From the NCBI RefSeq assembly GCF_022898935.1, contig NZ_JALIRP010000007.1, forward strand, positions 309,754-373,753: DNA of 64,000 nucleotides, in the 5' to 3' direction. Made by a program: the position numbers and the translations under genes. Positions within the stretch are counted from its first letter, which is position 1, and every line of letters starts with the position of its first letter. Positions 8,156 to 16,865 of this stretch are shown piece after piece. The notes under the pieces were generated by a model that was given only the letters and a program-made list of their open reading frames with translations, searched no databases and was not told the DNA's origin. This DNA is from Paenibacillus mangrovi. GTDB lineage: Bacteria; Bacillota; Bacilli; Paenibacillales; Paenibacillaceae.

Positions 8156-8184
8156 ATTATAGTTATAACGTATGCTTGTGTCAA
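8156..8184 (-). promoter_or_regulatory. Near-consensus promoter of the NAD salvage operon
   Basis: On the minus strand TTGACA (8184-8179) and TATAAT (8161-8156) are separated by 17 bases, a perfect sigma-A match. The 8-bp palindrome GTTATAAC (8169-8162) abuts the -10, and AACGTT-containing repeats occur on both sides. These are candidate operator elements for the NrtR-like product. A promoter this strong would be expected to need repression. Confidence 0.85.
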
Positions 8185-8316
8185 CCATTATGTTCCATAT
8201 TCCATTTTTAAGCGTTATTTTACTCAAGCCCAAATAAACAAAAAGACGATCCAGAAAAAGCAAAGAACCTTGAACGGTATTGGGACTGACCCCAAACCGC
8301 CCGCTTTTTATACAGC

Positions 8317-8345
8317 AAAAAAAGCCTGAGCAATCAGGCTTTTGT
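8317..8345. terminator. Rho-independent terminator
   Basis: AAAGCCTGA and TCAGGCTTT flank a four-base loop, with A-run and T-run on the two sides. It ends the glycosyltransferase transcript, which runs on the minus strand from 9574. Confidence 0.85.
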
Positions 8346-8371
8346 ACGAAAATACGCTCTTTCGTAATCGT

Positions 8372-9574
8372 TTAAGCTTTTAATTGATCTCGGTCATACG
8401 TTGTTCCGCGCCAGGTCATGCCTCCGCTCCGCGAAGCCTTGTAAGCACCACGCAAGCCGCCGATAATCAGAAAAGCAGCGACAATCGGGTGCGTTATTCC
8501 ATACCATGGACCGCTGCCTGAATGTTTCGCGTAAACGTAATAAAGCCAAAGCACGGATAGAACACTCACTCCACACAGAAATCTTGCGGACACGGGACCG
8601 ATGAATAAACCTACCCAAGGATAAATCATGGTGAGAAGACAGGACACGGTCGTTACAATTGCATTGGGGTATTGAAATACGGATTTCTCCACGCTCCCGA
8701 TGAGCTGCTTGACACTCTCGTACCAATTCCAGACGGCAATCATCCGGGTTCCATAAACGGCATCCTGATGAAACCCCGCCTGCTTCACTTTTTTTCCCAA
8801 AGCGGCGTCATCCGTCGTTACATAAGAGAATGCAGCATGGGTTCCGATGTATTCGTACACCTCACGCTTCAGAAGGTTGAACGCTCCAACCCCCAAAGAT
8901 TGCTGTGCTTTCGCGTTCTTGACCTTCCACAGCTGTCCGAACGATGATGAGCTCATGAAAATAAATGCGGCATACCATTTGGAGAAGATGTGATTCCCGG
9001 CGAAATCCGGTATCAAGGTCAGGTGATCCAAACCATGCTGGTGGACGTACGTAACCGCTTTAGCAATACATCTGGGCTCAAAGAGGATATCCGCATCCGT
9101 GAAGAGAATCCATTCCCCATTGGATTGCCTTGTTCCTTGATACAGTGCGTGGCTTTTGCCCATCCACTTCGCAGGGAGACCTGTCACTTCGATACCCTTG
9201 ACTCGGGGATATTTTTTGACCAGTTTGTTGATGATTGATCCCGTAGAATCACTGGAGCGATCATTAACCACAATAACTTCCACATTCGAATAGGTCTGAT
9301 TCATTAACGACTCAACACATCGCTCCAAAGCCTTTTCTTCGTTTCGTGCTGCAATGATGACAGAGATTTTCGGCTCGTCTTCTCCCCTCTTCTCTTCCGT
9401 GTATCGCAATGCTCCGATTTTTCTAACATTACATGTAAAAAGGATTGCGATCGACCCCCACATCAGAAGATTGATTCCTCCAAGAATCCAATACACGAAG
9501 TTCAAGCTGTTCCACCACTTTCGAATAATTTGAACGTCCGTTCTAATCTTTAGAAAGAGAAAGAGCCGTTGCAA
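8372..9574 (-). CDS. Membrane family-2 glycosyltransferase
   Basis: The 400-residue protein has one N-terminal membrane segment (about residues 25-50). A GT-A domain follows with PKISVIIAARNEE, VIVVNDRSSDST and the metal-binding TDADILF (DxD), then the acceptor-region TDDAALGKKVKQAGF. Three or four hydrophobic segments lie near the C-terminus. This layout matches the carotenoid/hopanoid-associated glycosyltransferases (CrtQ/HpnB-like), which act at the inner face of the membrane, but the substrate is unknown. The likely start is TTG at 9574, six bases after GAGGG. It appears to be a single-gene unit. Confidence 0.85.
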   Translation of the reverse strand: MQRLFLFLKIRTDVQIIRKWWNSLNFVYWILGGINLLMWGSIAILFTCNVRKIGALRYTEEKRGEDEPKISVIIAARNEEKALERCVESLMNQTYSNVEVIVVNDRSSDSTGSIINKLVKKYPRVKGIEVTGLPAKWMGKSHALYQGTRQSNGEWILFTDADILFEPRCIAKAVTYVHQHGLDHLTLIPDFAGNHIFSKWYAAFIFMSSSSFGQLWKVKNAKAQQSLGVGAFNLLKREVYEYIGTHAAFSYVTTDDAALGKKVKQAGFHQDAVYGTRMIAVWNWYESVKQLIGSVEKSVFQYPNAIVTTVSCLLTMIYPWVGLFIGPVSARFLCGVSVLSVLWLYYVYAKHSGSGPWYGITHPIVAAFLIIGGLRGAYKASRSGGMTWRGTTYDRDQLKA

Positions 9575-9671
9575 AAAGGGCCCTCGATATCAATAGAACG
9601 ATCGTACTAATATTAGTTTAATCACGTTTCCTGAATTTGACAACATTTTTCGATTCTACTTTGTGTCTAAG

Positions 9672-10523
9672 TTATGAACCTTTATCATGCACACCATAAA
9701 GTCTGCGGTAAGCAGTGGGAGTCATCCCTTCATGCTCCATAAATCGCTTGTTAAAATAACTGACGCTTGGATACCCTGCATCTTCAGCAATCTGTCCTAC
9801 CGTTGTTTCCTTGCGCTCCAAAAGCCACTGTTTGGCCGCCTGCAGACGGCATCGTGTAATGAACTCCATCGGCGTCATTTCCATGACACTACGGAACAGC
9901 TTACAGAAATAGTAGCTGCTGACGCCCAATCGTTCGGACCACTCTTCCAAGCTAAAAGGCTTCACCGCTTCTTGCTGCATTTCAGGGAGAAGCTCAAGAA
10001 TTCGCCGATTCGATGTATTCGTCTTGCTGCCCGTGAGTGCGGAGGCCTGCTCTACAAAAGCACTGATCAGCGCGTAAGTCAGCGTGGACAAATGCACCGG
10101 ATGCAGCATCCGATGATCCTCGGCTTCCCGCAGCAGCTCTTCATGCGCTTTTTCAAAGAGATCCGTCCGGCGGATCGACCACAGTAGACTCTTGTGAAGT
10201 CCTCTCTCAACCAAATAAGAGGAAAGTCCGTTTCCGTAAAAATGAACCCAGCGTACATCCCACGGATCGTCCTTACTACTGTAATATCGCTGCTCCTGCA
10301 TCGGAAAATAAAGCACGGCCTCCCCGGCTCGCAGCTCATGCACGACACTATCGATTTCTACATAGCCTTTACCTGCAGCAACATAATGAATGTTGAAATT
10401 ATTCAATACTCCAGCTTTACGGATTACGCTGTGGTCTGGATCTTTTTGATATATACCTACGGATTCTGGAAAACAGAAAAAGGGCATTTCCGGCAGCGTG
10501 AGCAGGTGGATTTGTCTTTTCAT
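9672..10523 (-). CDS. AraC-family transcriptional regulator
   Basis: About 283 residues: an N-terminal cupin-like ligand domain (GKGYVEIDSVVHELRAGEAVLYFP) and a C-terminal double helix-turn-helix (LEEWSERLGVSSYYFCKLFR ... VGQIAEDAGYPSVSYFNKRF). The ATG at 10523 is chosen because AGGAGG lies immediately upstream. It is transcribed divergently from the Gfo/Idh and aldo-keto reductase genes and probably activates them in response to a sugar or polyol. Candidate half-sites lie in the shared intergenic region. Confidence 0.93.
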   Translation of the reverse strand: MKRQIHLLTLPEMPFFCFPESVGIYQKDPDHSVIRKAGVLNNFNIHYVAAGKGYVEIDSVVHELRAGEAVLYFPMQEQRYYSSKDDPWDVRWVHFYGNGLSSYLVERGLHKSLLWSIRRTDLFEKAHEELLREAEDHRMLHPVHLSTLTYALISAFVEQASALTGSKTNTSNRRILELLPEMQQEAVKPFSLEEWSERLGVSSYYFCKLFRSVMEMTPMEFITRCRLQAAKQWLLERKETTVGQIAEDAGYPSVSYFNKRFMEHEGMTPTAYRRLYGVHDKGS

Positions 10524-10534
10524 GACTCCTCCTC

Positions 10535-10615
10535 GCAATGACAATATTGTTATAACCAAATGCAATATAATATTATATAAATTTTAATTTAGATCTTTTA
10601 TAATCGCAATATAAT
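10535..10615. promoter_or_regulatory. Divergent control region with direct repeats
   Basis: GCAATATAAT occurs at 10562-10571 and again at 10606-10615, exactly 44 bases apart (about four helical turns). A related GCAATGACAATATTG starts at 10535. The right copy overlaps a TATAAT-like -10 for the Gfo/Idh gene. Direct repeats on one helix face are typical AraC-family sites. Confidence 0.5.
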
Positions 10616-10647
10616 CATAAAAGAAGTAAAGGAGCTGAACTTTTCTT

Positions 10648-11631
10648 ATGAGTCGTAAACTGAAATGGGGTATTCTCGGCTGCGCCGGTATTGCCAAGAG
10701 AGCGGTTATTCCAGGTGTACATATGTCTGAAATGAATGAAGTTGTGGCGATCGCGAGCAGAGATGAAAATAAGGCCAAGCAAACGGCTGAAGAACTCCAT
10801 ATTCCTGTCGCCTATGGCAGTTACGAAGCGATTCTCGAGGATCCATCCATCGATGTCGTCTACATTCCCCTTCCGAATCATCTCCACAAGGAATGGACGA
10901 TCCGGGCGGCGGAGGCCGGCAAGCATATTCTGTGCGAAAAACCTCTCGCTTTAACTGCAGCAGAAGCCGAGGAAATGGCTGACGCCGCAGAGCAGGCCGG
11001 TGTTTATTTAACTGAAGCTTTTATGTATCGCTATCATCCGCGGTACGATGCCATAAAGGAATTGATCCAGTCAGGTGCGATTGGAGAAATCAGGGGCATA
11101 CGGAGCGCATTTACGTTTAACAATGCAGGAGATTCGGGGAATGTCCGCTACCGGAAAGATTGGGGCGGAGGGTCCATCTATGATGTCGGCTGCTACCCGA
11201 TTAGTGTAGCCAGGCTGCTTCTCGGTAAAGAGCCGGATGCGGTAACAGTAAATGCCTTCTTTTCCCCTGAACATGACGATGTGGACATGATGGCTTCGGG
11301 TTTGGTTGATTTCGGTGATGTTTCCCTTACGTTTGACTGCAGCATGTGGGCAGCTTCACGTAATCCTCTGGAGATTCTCGGAACGGAAGGCATCATTGAG
11401 GTCCCTTCAGCATTCGTGGGAAGCGGCAACTTCTACATCATTAGCCGTGGAGAACGGAAGGAAATTCAAGTACCGAATGTGAATGCTTATACAGCTCAAG
11501 CCGATCATCTTGCTTCTGCCATTCTTGGCGAGTCTTCCCTGCTCTATGATCCGAAAGACGCCATTGCCAATATGAAAGTCATTGATGCATGTCTGCTGTC
11601 TGCACGTGAGCATATCCGGGTAGTACTATAA
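10648..11631 (+). CDS. Gfo/Idh/MocA-family oxidoreductase
   Basis: A 327-residue NAD(P)-dependent dehydrogenase: the Rossmann motif WGILGCAGIAKRAVIPGV, the EKPLALTAAEAEEM motif that carries the conserved Lys of the E-K-P signature, and a C-terminal beta-sheet substrate domain with YDVGCYPISVAR. Family members oxidise sugars, inositols or aldonates. The ATG at 10648 follows AAAGGAG by 13 bases. It lies 25 bases before an aldo-keto reductase and opposite an AraC regulator, which suggests a small inducible sugar/polyol redox operon. The exact substrate cannot be read from sequence. Confidence 0.9.
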   Translation: MSRKLKWGILGCAGIAKRAVIPGVHMSEMNEVVAIASRDENKAKQTAEELHIPVAYGSYEAILEDPSIDVVYIPLPNHLHKEWTIRAAEAGKHILCEKPLALTAAEAEEMADAAEQAGVYLTEAFMYRYHPRYDAIKELIQSGAIGEIRGIRSAFTFNNAGDSGNVRYRKDWGGGSIYDVGCYPISVARLLLGKEPDAVTVNAFFSPEHDDVDMMASGLVDFGDVSLTFDCSMWAASRNPLEILGTEGIIEVPSAFVGSGNFYIISRGERKEIQVPNVNAYTAQADHLASAILGESSLLYDPKDAIANMKVIDACLLSAREHIRVVL

Positions 11632-11656
11632 CCTACCAATCAAGGAGGGAATGTAA

Positions 11657-12604
11657 ATGGAATACATTAAAGTTGAAGGATTAGATAAACCGATTTCTCG
11701 GTTAATGAAAGGTTCGGATTATTTTTATCATGATTCCTATGAAAAAGCCGCTGCGAATCTGGATGCCTTCTTGGCCATCGGCGGCAACTCCATTGATTCG
11801 GCCCATATTTACTGCGGTGGACAAAGTGAGGAAGTCATAGGCCGCTACATGCAGGAAAGAGGCAACCGGGATCAGCTCGTTATTTTAACGAAGGGTGCCC
11901 ATCATGACCAGAACGGTCCGCGCGTCTCTGAAAAGGATATCCGCCATGACCTGACGAAAAGTCTGGAGCGGCTGCAAACCGATTTCATTGATTTGTATGC
12001 GCTTCACCGTGATGATCCTAACGTGCCTGCGGGAGAAGTTATCGAGATCCTGAATGAATACGTAACGTCCGGTGTTGTTGGTGCCATCGGCGTGTCCAAC
12101 TGGACCTGGAAACGCATACAAGAAGCGAATGAATATGCTGCAGCTCATCAACTAAGAGGATTCACCTTTAGCAGCCCGAACCTGAGTTTGGCTAAAGCCA
12201 ATGAACCGTTCTGGACCGGCTGTGTATCGGCAGATGAGGAGACATGTGCTTGGCATGAGAAGGAACAATTCCCACTGTTCTCTTGGTCTTCCCAGGCAAG
12301 AGGATTCTTCACCGGACGTTTCTCGCCTGAGGTTCGTGACAATGCCGATCTGGTTCGTGTCTTTTATAGTGACGAGAATTGGGAGCGATTGGACCGGGCC
12401 AAGCAGTTGGCCGATTCCAAAAATGTTACCGCCATTCAAATTGCGCTTGCATACGTCCTGAATCAACCCTTCCCTACCTGTGCACTTATCGGAGCTCAAT
12501 CAGCCGAAGAACTGCGCTCCTGTGACGAAGGTTCACTAATTCATCTCACGAAGGATGAGCTTGATTGGCTTGATCTGACGACCGAAAAGCTAACAAAGAT
12601 CTAA
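11657..12604 (+). CDS. Aldo/keto reductase
   Basis: A 315-residue TIM-barrel NAD(P)H-dependent oxidoreductase. The catalytic tetrad is readable as Asp and Tyr in NSIDSAHIYCGG, Lys in VILTKGAHHD and His in DLYALHRDDPNV. The cofactor-end motif GVSNWTWKRI and the C-terminal IQIALAYVLNQPF stretch are also present. AGGAGGG lies upstream of the ATG. It is the second gene of the AraC-controlled pair and ends in a strong terminator. It may work with the Gfo/Idh enzyme in interconversion of a sugar or ketose. Confidence 0.93.
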   Translation: MEYIKVEGLDKPISRLMKGSDYFYHDSYEKAAANLDAFLAIGGNSIDSAHIYCGGQSEEVIGRYMQERGNRDQLVILTKGAHHDQNGPRVSEKDIRHDLTKSLERLQTDFIDLYALHRDDPNVPAGEVIEILNEYVTSGVVGAIGVSNWTWKRIQEANEYAAAHQLRGFTFSSPNLSLAKANEPFWTGCVSADEETCAWHEKEQFPLFSWSSQARGFFTGRFSPEVRDNADLVRVFYSDENWERLDRAKQLADSKNVTAIQIALAYVLNQPFPTCALIGAQSAEELRSCDEGSLIHLTKDELDWLDLTTEKLTKI

Positions 12605-12618
12605 TATATAATCAGCAG

Positions 12619-12658
12619 GCATGCTCCTTTCTTGGTGAAAGGGCATGCTTGTTTTTTT
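12619..12658 (+). terminator. Rho-independent terminator
   Basis: GCATGC-T-CCTTTC pairs with GAAAGG-GCATGC across a five-base loop with one bulged base. A T-rich tail TTGTTTTTTT follows. Confidence 0.9.
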
Positions 12659-12733
12659 AATTAAATAAACACTTAATGCAGCAAATGTTGTAGAATTTAA
12701 TAAGAATTGATTTAAAGGAGATTTCACCCTAAG

Positions 12734-13606
12734 ATGTCTACGAATCAGGACCATTTACAATATCCATTAGACAGCAGCGATTTGCATGCAAACTGTGAGC
12801 AATGCTTTGGGCTGTGCTGTGTCGCTCTTCCCTATTCCGCCTCATCTGACTTCGCCATTGACAAAGAAGCCGGAAAGCCCTGTGGGAACCTGCAGGCGGA
12901 TTTTCGCTGCAGCGTACATACAACGCTCAGAAAGCGCGGAATGCGCGGCTGTACGGTGTATGATTGCTTCGGTGCAGGCCAGAAGGTTTCCCAGGTAACC
13001 TACAAGGGAATCGACTGGAGACAAGCTCCGGAGACCGCGAAGCAAATGTACGAAGTTTTTCCTATCATGTGGCAGCTTCATGAGCTGTTATGGTATTTGA
13101 CAGAAGCGCTGACATTAAAAGCTGCACAGGAGATCCATGATGACCTGCGTCTGGCTGTTCAGGAAACCACTCGTCTAACGCTCTTAGGCGCAGAAGAGTT
13201 GCTGCGAGTGGATGTCGCAGCGCACCGTGTTGAGGTCAACGTTTTGCTCCTTCGGACAAGTGAGCTTGTCCGTGAGGATGCCCGCAGTATGCATAAGGGT
13301 CAACGGAAAAGCCCTAAAATACAAGGACGGGGAGCTGATCTTATCGGAGCCAAGCTGAAAGGCGCCGATCTCAGATACCAAAGCCTAAGAGGTGCTTACC
13401 TTATAGCTGCCGATCTCAGAGGTGCGGACCTCCGGGTAACGGATCTGATCGGAGCGGATTTCCGGGACGCTGACATCAGAGGAGCCAACCTGGCCGGTAG
13501 CCTCTTTCTGACGCAGGCGCAGGTGAATGCGGCTAAAGGTGATACTGCCACCAAGATACCGCCCACGCTCGCACGTCCATCTCACTGGGACACTTCTGGA
13601 AAGTAA
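12734..13606 (+). CDS. Cys-cluster and pentapeptide-repeat protein
   Basis: A 290-residue protein with an unusual domain pairing. Residues 20-85 hold a cysteine cluster (CEQCFGLCC, then CGNLQADFRCSVH and GCTVYDCFGAG) resembling zinc- or iron-sulfur-binding YkgJ-type segments. Residues 85-190 look helical. Residues 195-270 form about 14 pentapeptide repeats of the A(D/N)LxG type (GADLIGAKLKGADL onward), expected to fold as a right-handed quadrilateral beta-helix. Pentapeptide proteins can mimic DNA and protect gyrase (Qnr, MfpA), but most have no known role. The ATG follows AAAGGAG by 13 bases. It has its own promoter region and no obvious operon partner. Confidence 0.85.
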   Translation: MSTNQDHLQYPLDSSDLHANCEQCFGLCCVALPYSASSDFAIDKEAGKPCGNLQADFRCSVHTTLRKRGMRGCTVYDCFGAGQKVSQVTYKGIDWRQAPETAKQMYEVFPIMWQLHELLWYLTEALTLKAAQEIHDDLRLAVQETTRLTLLGAEELLRVDVAAHRVEVNVLLLRTSELVREDARSMHKGQRKSPKIQGRGADLIGAKLKGADLRYQSLRGAYLIAADLRGADLRVTDLIGADFRDADIRGANLAGSLFLTQAQVNAAKGDTATKIPPTLARPSHWDTSGK

Positions 13607-13681
13607 TCTTGTTGACGATGGAGATTCAGCCACCAAAAGAACAAGCTTTTTGGGACAGGTCGCTCAATCTGGACTCTGTCC

Positions 13682-14077
13682 CTATGCCAATTGTTGCGCA
13701 ATCTCCCAGGCATGTCCTGCAGGATCGATGAATGAAGCCGTGCGCACTCCCCACGGCCGGTCGATCGGACCGTTAAGAAGAGTAACCCCGAGGTTTTTCA
13801 ATTTAGCACAGACCGTATCCACATCATCGACCCGAATGGTGAGCAGGAAACGGGATCCAGATTCACGCGTTGCGATCGCTCCCGGATTCATTAATTCATA
13901 TGACTCAGAAATATCAAGGAGGTTCACGCTCATATTCCCAAAATTAAATACCGACGAGACCTCGTCTTCATATACGGCTTGAAATCCGAATACTTCCTGA
14001 TAGAACGCCTTCACCTTCTGAAAATCCTCAACAAATAGCGTAACGACATCCACATTCATAGATCCTAAACTCTTCAT
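13682..14077 (-). CDS. VOC-family (glyoxalase/bleomycin-resistance fold) protein
   Basis: A 131-residue protein with paired beta-alpha-beta-beta-beta modules: VVTLFVEDFQKVKAFYQEVF at the N-terminus and FLLTIRVDDVDTVCAKLKNL followed by ASFIDPAGHAWEIAQ at the end. The terminal Glu of HAWEI is the usual metal-ligand position. Family members include glyoxalases, dioxygenases and drug-sequestering proteins, and substrate prediction is not possible. GAGGG lies just upstream of the ATG at 14077; an ATG at 14059 is an alternative. It is convergent with the pentapeptide gene. Confidence 0.88.
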   Translation of the reverse strand: MKSLGSMNVDVVTLFVEDFQKVKAFYQEVFGFQAVYEDEVSSVFNFGNMSVNLLDISESYELMNPGAIATRESGSRFLLTIRVDDVDTVCAKLKNLGVTLLNGPIDRPWGVRTASFIDPAGHAWEIAQQLA

Positions 14078-14306
14078 ATGTACACCCTCTTCCCTGACAT
14101 TTATCCCTATTCATGCATATTATACCAAATTGCACCATCCGCCGATAGACCAACGTCTCCTGCTGTGACATCCTTTCGAACAGTGAGTCCTCTCGCGACG
14201 CTCTACCGATGGTATGTGATCTCAGTTTTCCTTGACGCCTTATATCAATGATTGTTGTCCTTCTCACCAATCACAATAAACAAATGGAACAATTAAAAAA
14301 TACCGG

Positions 14307-16268
14307 TTAAGCCCGAATCATATAATTCTCCGCCTCATGCCAATCAACTCCAAATGCCTTCCCTTTGGAGCAAAAAATAGAACTTGACGTATACTCAGGA
14401 TCTGCATTTTTATCGTAGTTTTTGGAGGCGATGATATTCTCATAAGACCGGCATGGCTTATAACCGTTCAGTCTTAAAGTAAGGGCTCCCTTCCCTTTCG
14501 TAAAAGATGCCAGTTCTGATGCATAATTCATAAACAAGGACACTGGTGCTTCTCCTGTAAATATTGCCTTATCCCCTAACATTTCAGGTGGTTCAAAGCT
14601 TCCTTGTGCTTGCTGTATATCCGACATGACCCTTCCGATATGTTCCACGTCGACCTTTAGCTTAAATGCATAATACGGTTCCAATATTCTGTTATCCGCT
14701 TTCTCAAGTCCCTGACGCAGTGCACGAAGAGTTGCCTCGCGGAAATCTCCTCCGGTCGTGTGCTTGTTATGGGCTCGTCCCGTCAGGAGCGTTACGATGA
14801 TATCCGTTAATGGGGATCCAGTTAACAACCCACGATGATCCTTCTCCGTCACATGCTGTCCAACCAGATTCTGAAATCCAACGCTAAGATCATCGGGATG
14901 GCATTGATTCACGAAGGTTACTCCGCTGCCGGTAGGCCCAGCTTCAATCAGCAAATGAACCTCAGCATAATGGCCGAGCGGCTCAAAGTGTCCATATCCA
15001 AGCGTTTTTCCCACAATCGTTTCTTTATACAATATCTCCGGCTTACCGAATGAGACTGCAAATCCGAAACGATCCTGTACAACCTGAGCAAGGACTTCCA
15101 ATTGTATGGTTCCCATGACATGGATGTGAAGCTCCTGCAATGCCTCATCCCACACAACACCCAAGGATGGATCTTCCGCATCGAGTATATGAAAACAGCG
15201 GAGAACTTCGCGTATAGGAATAGTCCGATCGTATATTACCTTCGATTTCAATGCTGGTACAAGCTCATATGCTGTACGTTCGTGTGATGCCCCGAGGCTT
15301 TGTCCTGTGGAGACCATGGTTAAACCCGTCACTGCAATCAGCTGACCGGCAGCAGCCTCGTCTATGGATGCATATTTTTCACCATTATATAAGCGGATCG
15401 AAGTGATTTTTTCCCGCTGCTCCTCTCCTGTCGAATCGATGTATGTCAACTCATCTCTAACGCTTAGCTTTCCTTGGAGCATTCTCAGGAATGTTAACCG
15501 TACTCCCTGCTGATCATGACGTATTTTATAGACGCTTGCTGCAAAGGGGCTCGCCGTATCGTACGCCGTCTTCGTAAGCAGTTCCAGGTTATTTAAAAAT
15601 TCTGCAATTCCCTGATCCTGCAGCGCTGAACCACACATGACCGGAAAAGCCAACCGGCGCTTAAGTAGCGAACTGATCGCAGAAATAACCATGGATGTTT
15701 CGGCATGCCCCTCTAGGTATGCATTCAGCAGCAGCTCATCTCGTTCAGCAGTGAATTCGATAACGTCTTCTGTCATTTCTTCCGTTAATGAACCGGAAAT
15801 CAGGAATGCATCCGGTGTCAGCTGGAGCCGGATTTGTTCCAGCACCGCATCCACATTTGCCCCTGCCCGGTCTATCTTGTTGACAAAAAACAAAACAGGA
15901 ATTCCAATCTTCTGCAAAAGCTGCCATACGGTCTCCGTATGTCCTTCGACTCCTTCGACGGCGCTGATAATGATTATGGCATAGTCCATCACCTGAATTG
16001 CCCGCTCCATTTCGGCCGAGAAATCGACGTGTCCTGGTGTATCGATTAAGTAATAAGTCGAGCTGCCGCAAGTCATAACGGCTTGATCCGCAAAAATGGT
16101 AATTCCACGGGCGCGTTCCAGCTCATGGCTGTCTAAAAAAGCATCCTTGTGGTCGACTCTCCCACGGTTTCGAATGCTGTTCGTATGATAAAGAAGCTGC
16201 TCCGCAAATGTCGTTTTACCCGCATCCACATGAGCGAGCAATCCAATCGTCTTGTACATGTTTTTCAT
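14307..16268 (-). CDS. Tet(M)/EF-G-like ribosomal protection GTPase
   Basis: The product of about 653 residues (Tet(M) has 639) is a translational GTPase. It has G1 LLAHVDAGKTT, the switch ARGITIFADQ, G3 DTPGHVDFSAEM and G4 FVNKIDRAG. EF-G-like domains follow, with LHIHVMGTIQLEVLAQVVQDRF, and a C-terminal SSSIFCSKGKAFGVDW tail like that of the Tet protection family. Such proteins release tetracycline from the ribosome or act as EF-G relatives in stress. Overall it is closer to the Tet group than to housekeeping EF-G. The start is uncertain: ATG at 16268 gives the normal N-terminus but no good ribosome binding site is seen, which could reflect translational control. Resistance is an inference. 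Confidence 0.85.
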   Translation of the reverse strand: MKNMYKTIGLLAHVDAGKTTFAEQLLYHTNSIRNRGRVDHKDAFLDSHELERARGITIFADQAVMTCGSSTYYLIDTPGHVDFSAEMERAIQVMDYAIIIISAVEGVEGHTETVWQLLQKIGIPVLFFVNKIDRAGANVDAVLEQIRLQLTPDAFLISGSLTEEMTEDVIEFTAERDELLLNAYLEGHAETSMVISAISSLLKRRLAFPVMCGSALQDQGIAEFLNNLELLTKTAYDTASPFAASVYKIRHDQQGVRLTFLRMLQGKLSVRDELTYIDSTGEEQREKITSIRLYNGEKYASIDEAAAGQLIAVTGLTMVSTGQSLGASHERTAYELVPALKSKVIYDRTIPIREVLRCFHILDAEDPSLGVVWDEALQELHIHVMGTIQLEVLAQVVQDRFGFAVSFGKPEILYKETIVGKTLGYGHFEPLGHYAEVHLLIEAGPTGSGVTFVNQCHPDDLSVGFQNLVGQHVTEKDHRGLLTGSPLTDIIVTLLTGRAHNKHTTGGDFREATLRALRQGLEKADNRILEPYYAFKLKVDVEHIGRVMSDIQQAQGSFEPPEMLGDKAIFTGEAPVSLFMNYASELASFTKGKGALTLRLNGYKPCRSYENIIASKNYDKNADPEYTSSSIFCSKGKAFGVDWHEAENYMIRA

Positions 16269-16358
16269 TACGCTATCACGTCCGTCTGCTCTCTTTTCAT
16301 CAATGCTTTCTGCAAATTTCACAATATTGAGTATATCAGAAATCAGATGGTTAATATC

Positions 16359-16390
16359 AAAAAACCAACTCCAAATAGGGGAGCTGGTTT
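16359..16390 (-). terminator. Rho-independent terminator
   Basis: On the minus strand AAACCAGCTCC pairs with GGAGTTGGTTT (one G-U) and is followed by T-rich sequence. It ends the small membrane gene at 16428-16691 and lies ahead of the Tet(M)-like gene, so a role as its leader attenuator is also conceivable. Confidence 0.75.
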
Positions 16391-16427
16391 ATAAGCATTG
16401 CCGATATTAAATGTTACATTCACCCTG

Positions 16428-16691
16428 TTAAACCAAAGAATTCTGCTTTTTCGCCCGGCCTTTCTTCATCACGGCAAACAATCCGATCACGCCATACATT
16501 GGAATAACATAGTAAAATGCAACCGTCAGATAGAACAGCCCCATTGGGTTACTGTTGAATCCAAATGCAGTCACTAGCCCGATAAACAACATCCCATTCA
16601 TGATATTGGCGATCAAGATTTCATGTTTTTTACCAAAAATCAATATTCCGATTAAAGCTGCGGTGAATAATACAAGAATCAACGTGGTCAT
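16428..16691 (-). CDS. Small membrane protein, unknown function
   Basis: An 87-residue protein with three predicted membrane segments (about residues 2-19, 29-46 and 52-75) and a basic C-terminus (KKGRAKKQ). TAGGAGGAG precedes the ATG by about seven bases, so translation is well supported. I do not recognise a family. It is flanked by its own terminator and lies downstream of the germination operon with a 174-base gap, so it is probably a separate unit. Confidence 0.75.
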   Translation of the reverse strand: MTTLILVLFTAALIGILIFGKKHEILIANIMNGMLFIGLVTAFGFNSNPMGLFYLTVAFYYVIPMYGVIGLFAVMKKGRAKKQNSLV

Positions 16692-16865
16692 GGTTAACTC
16701 CTCCTAATACACTGATGCTTTATCATACGCTCTAATATTGCACCAATTCACAATTTAGACACATTTAAGTTATTTCCAAGATACCACAATTAATTATCAA
16801 TGAAAAGGCTTTCATTAAAAAATAGTTTTCTATTAGCGCAGATGATCCATCGAACACACCATAGT

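Noticed and set aside
14028..14270. 80-codon minus-strand frame overlapping the VOC gene start
   Set aside because: Arg/Cys-rich out-of-frame product without start signal; the VOC gene in another frame explains the region.
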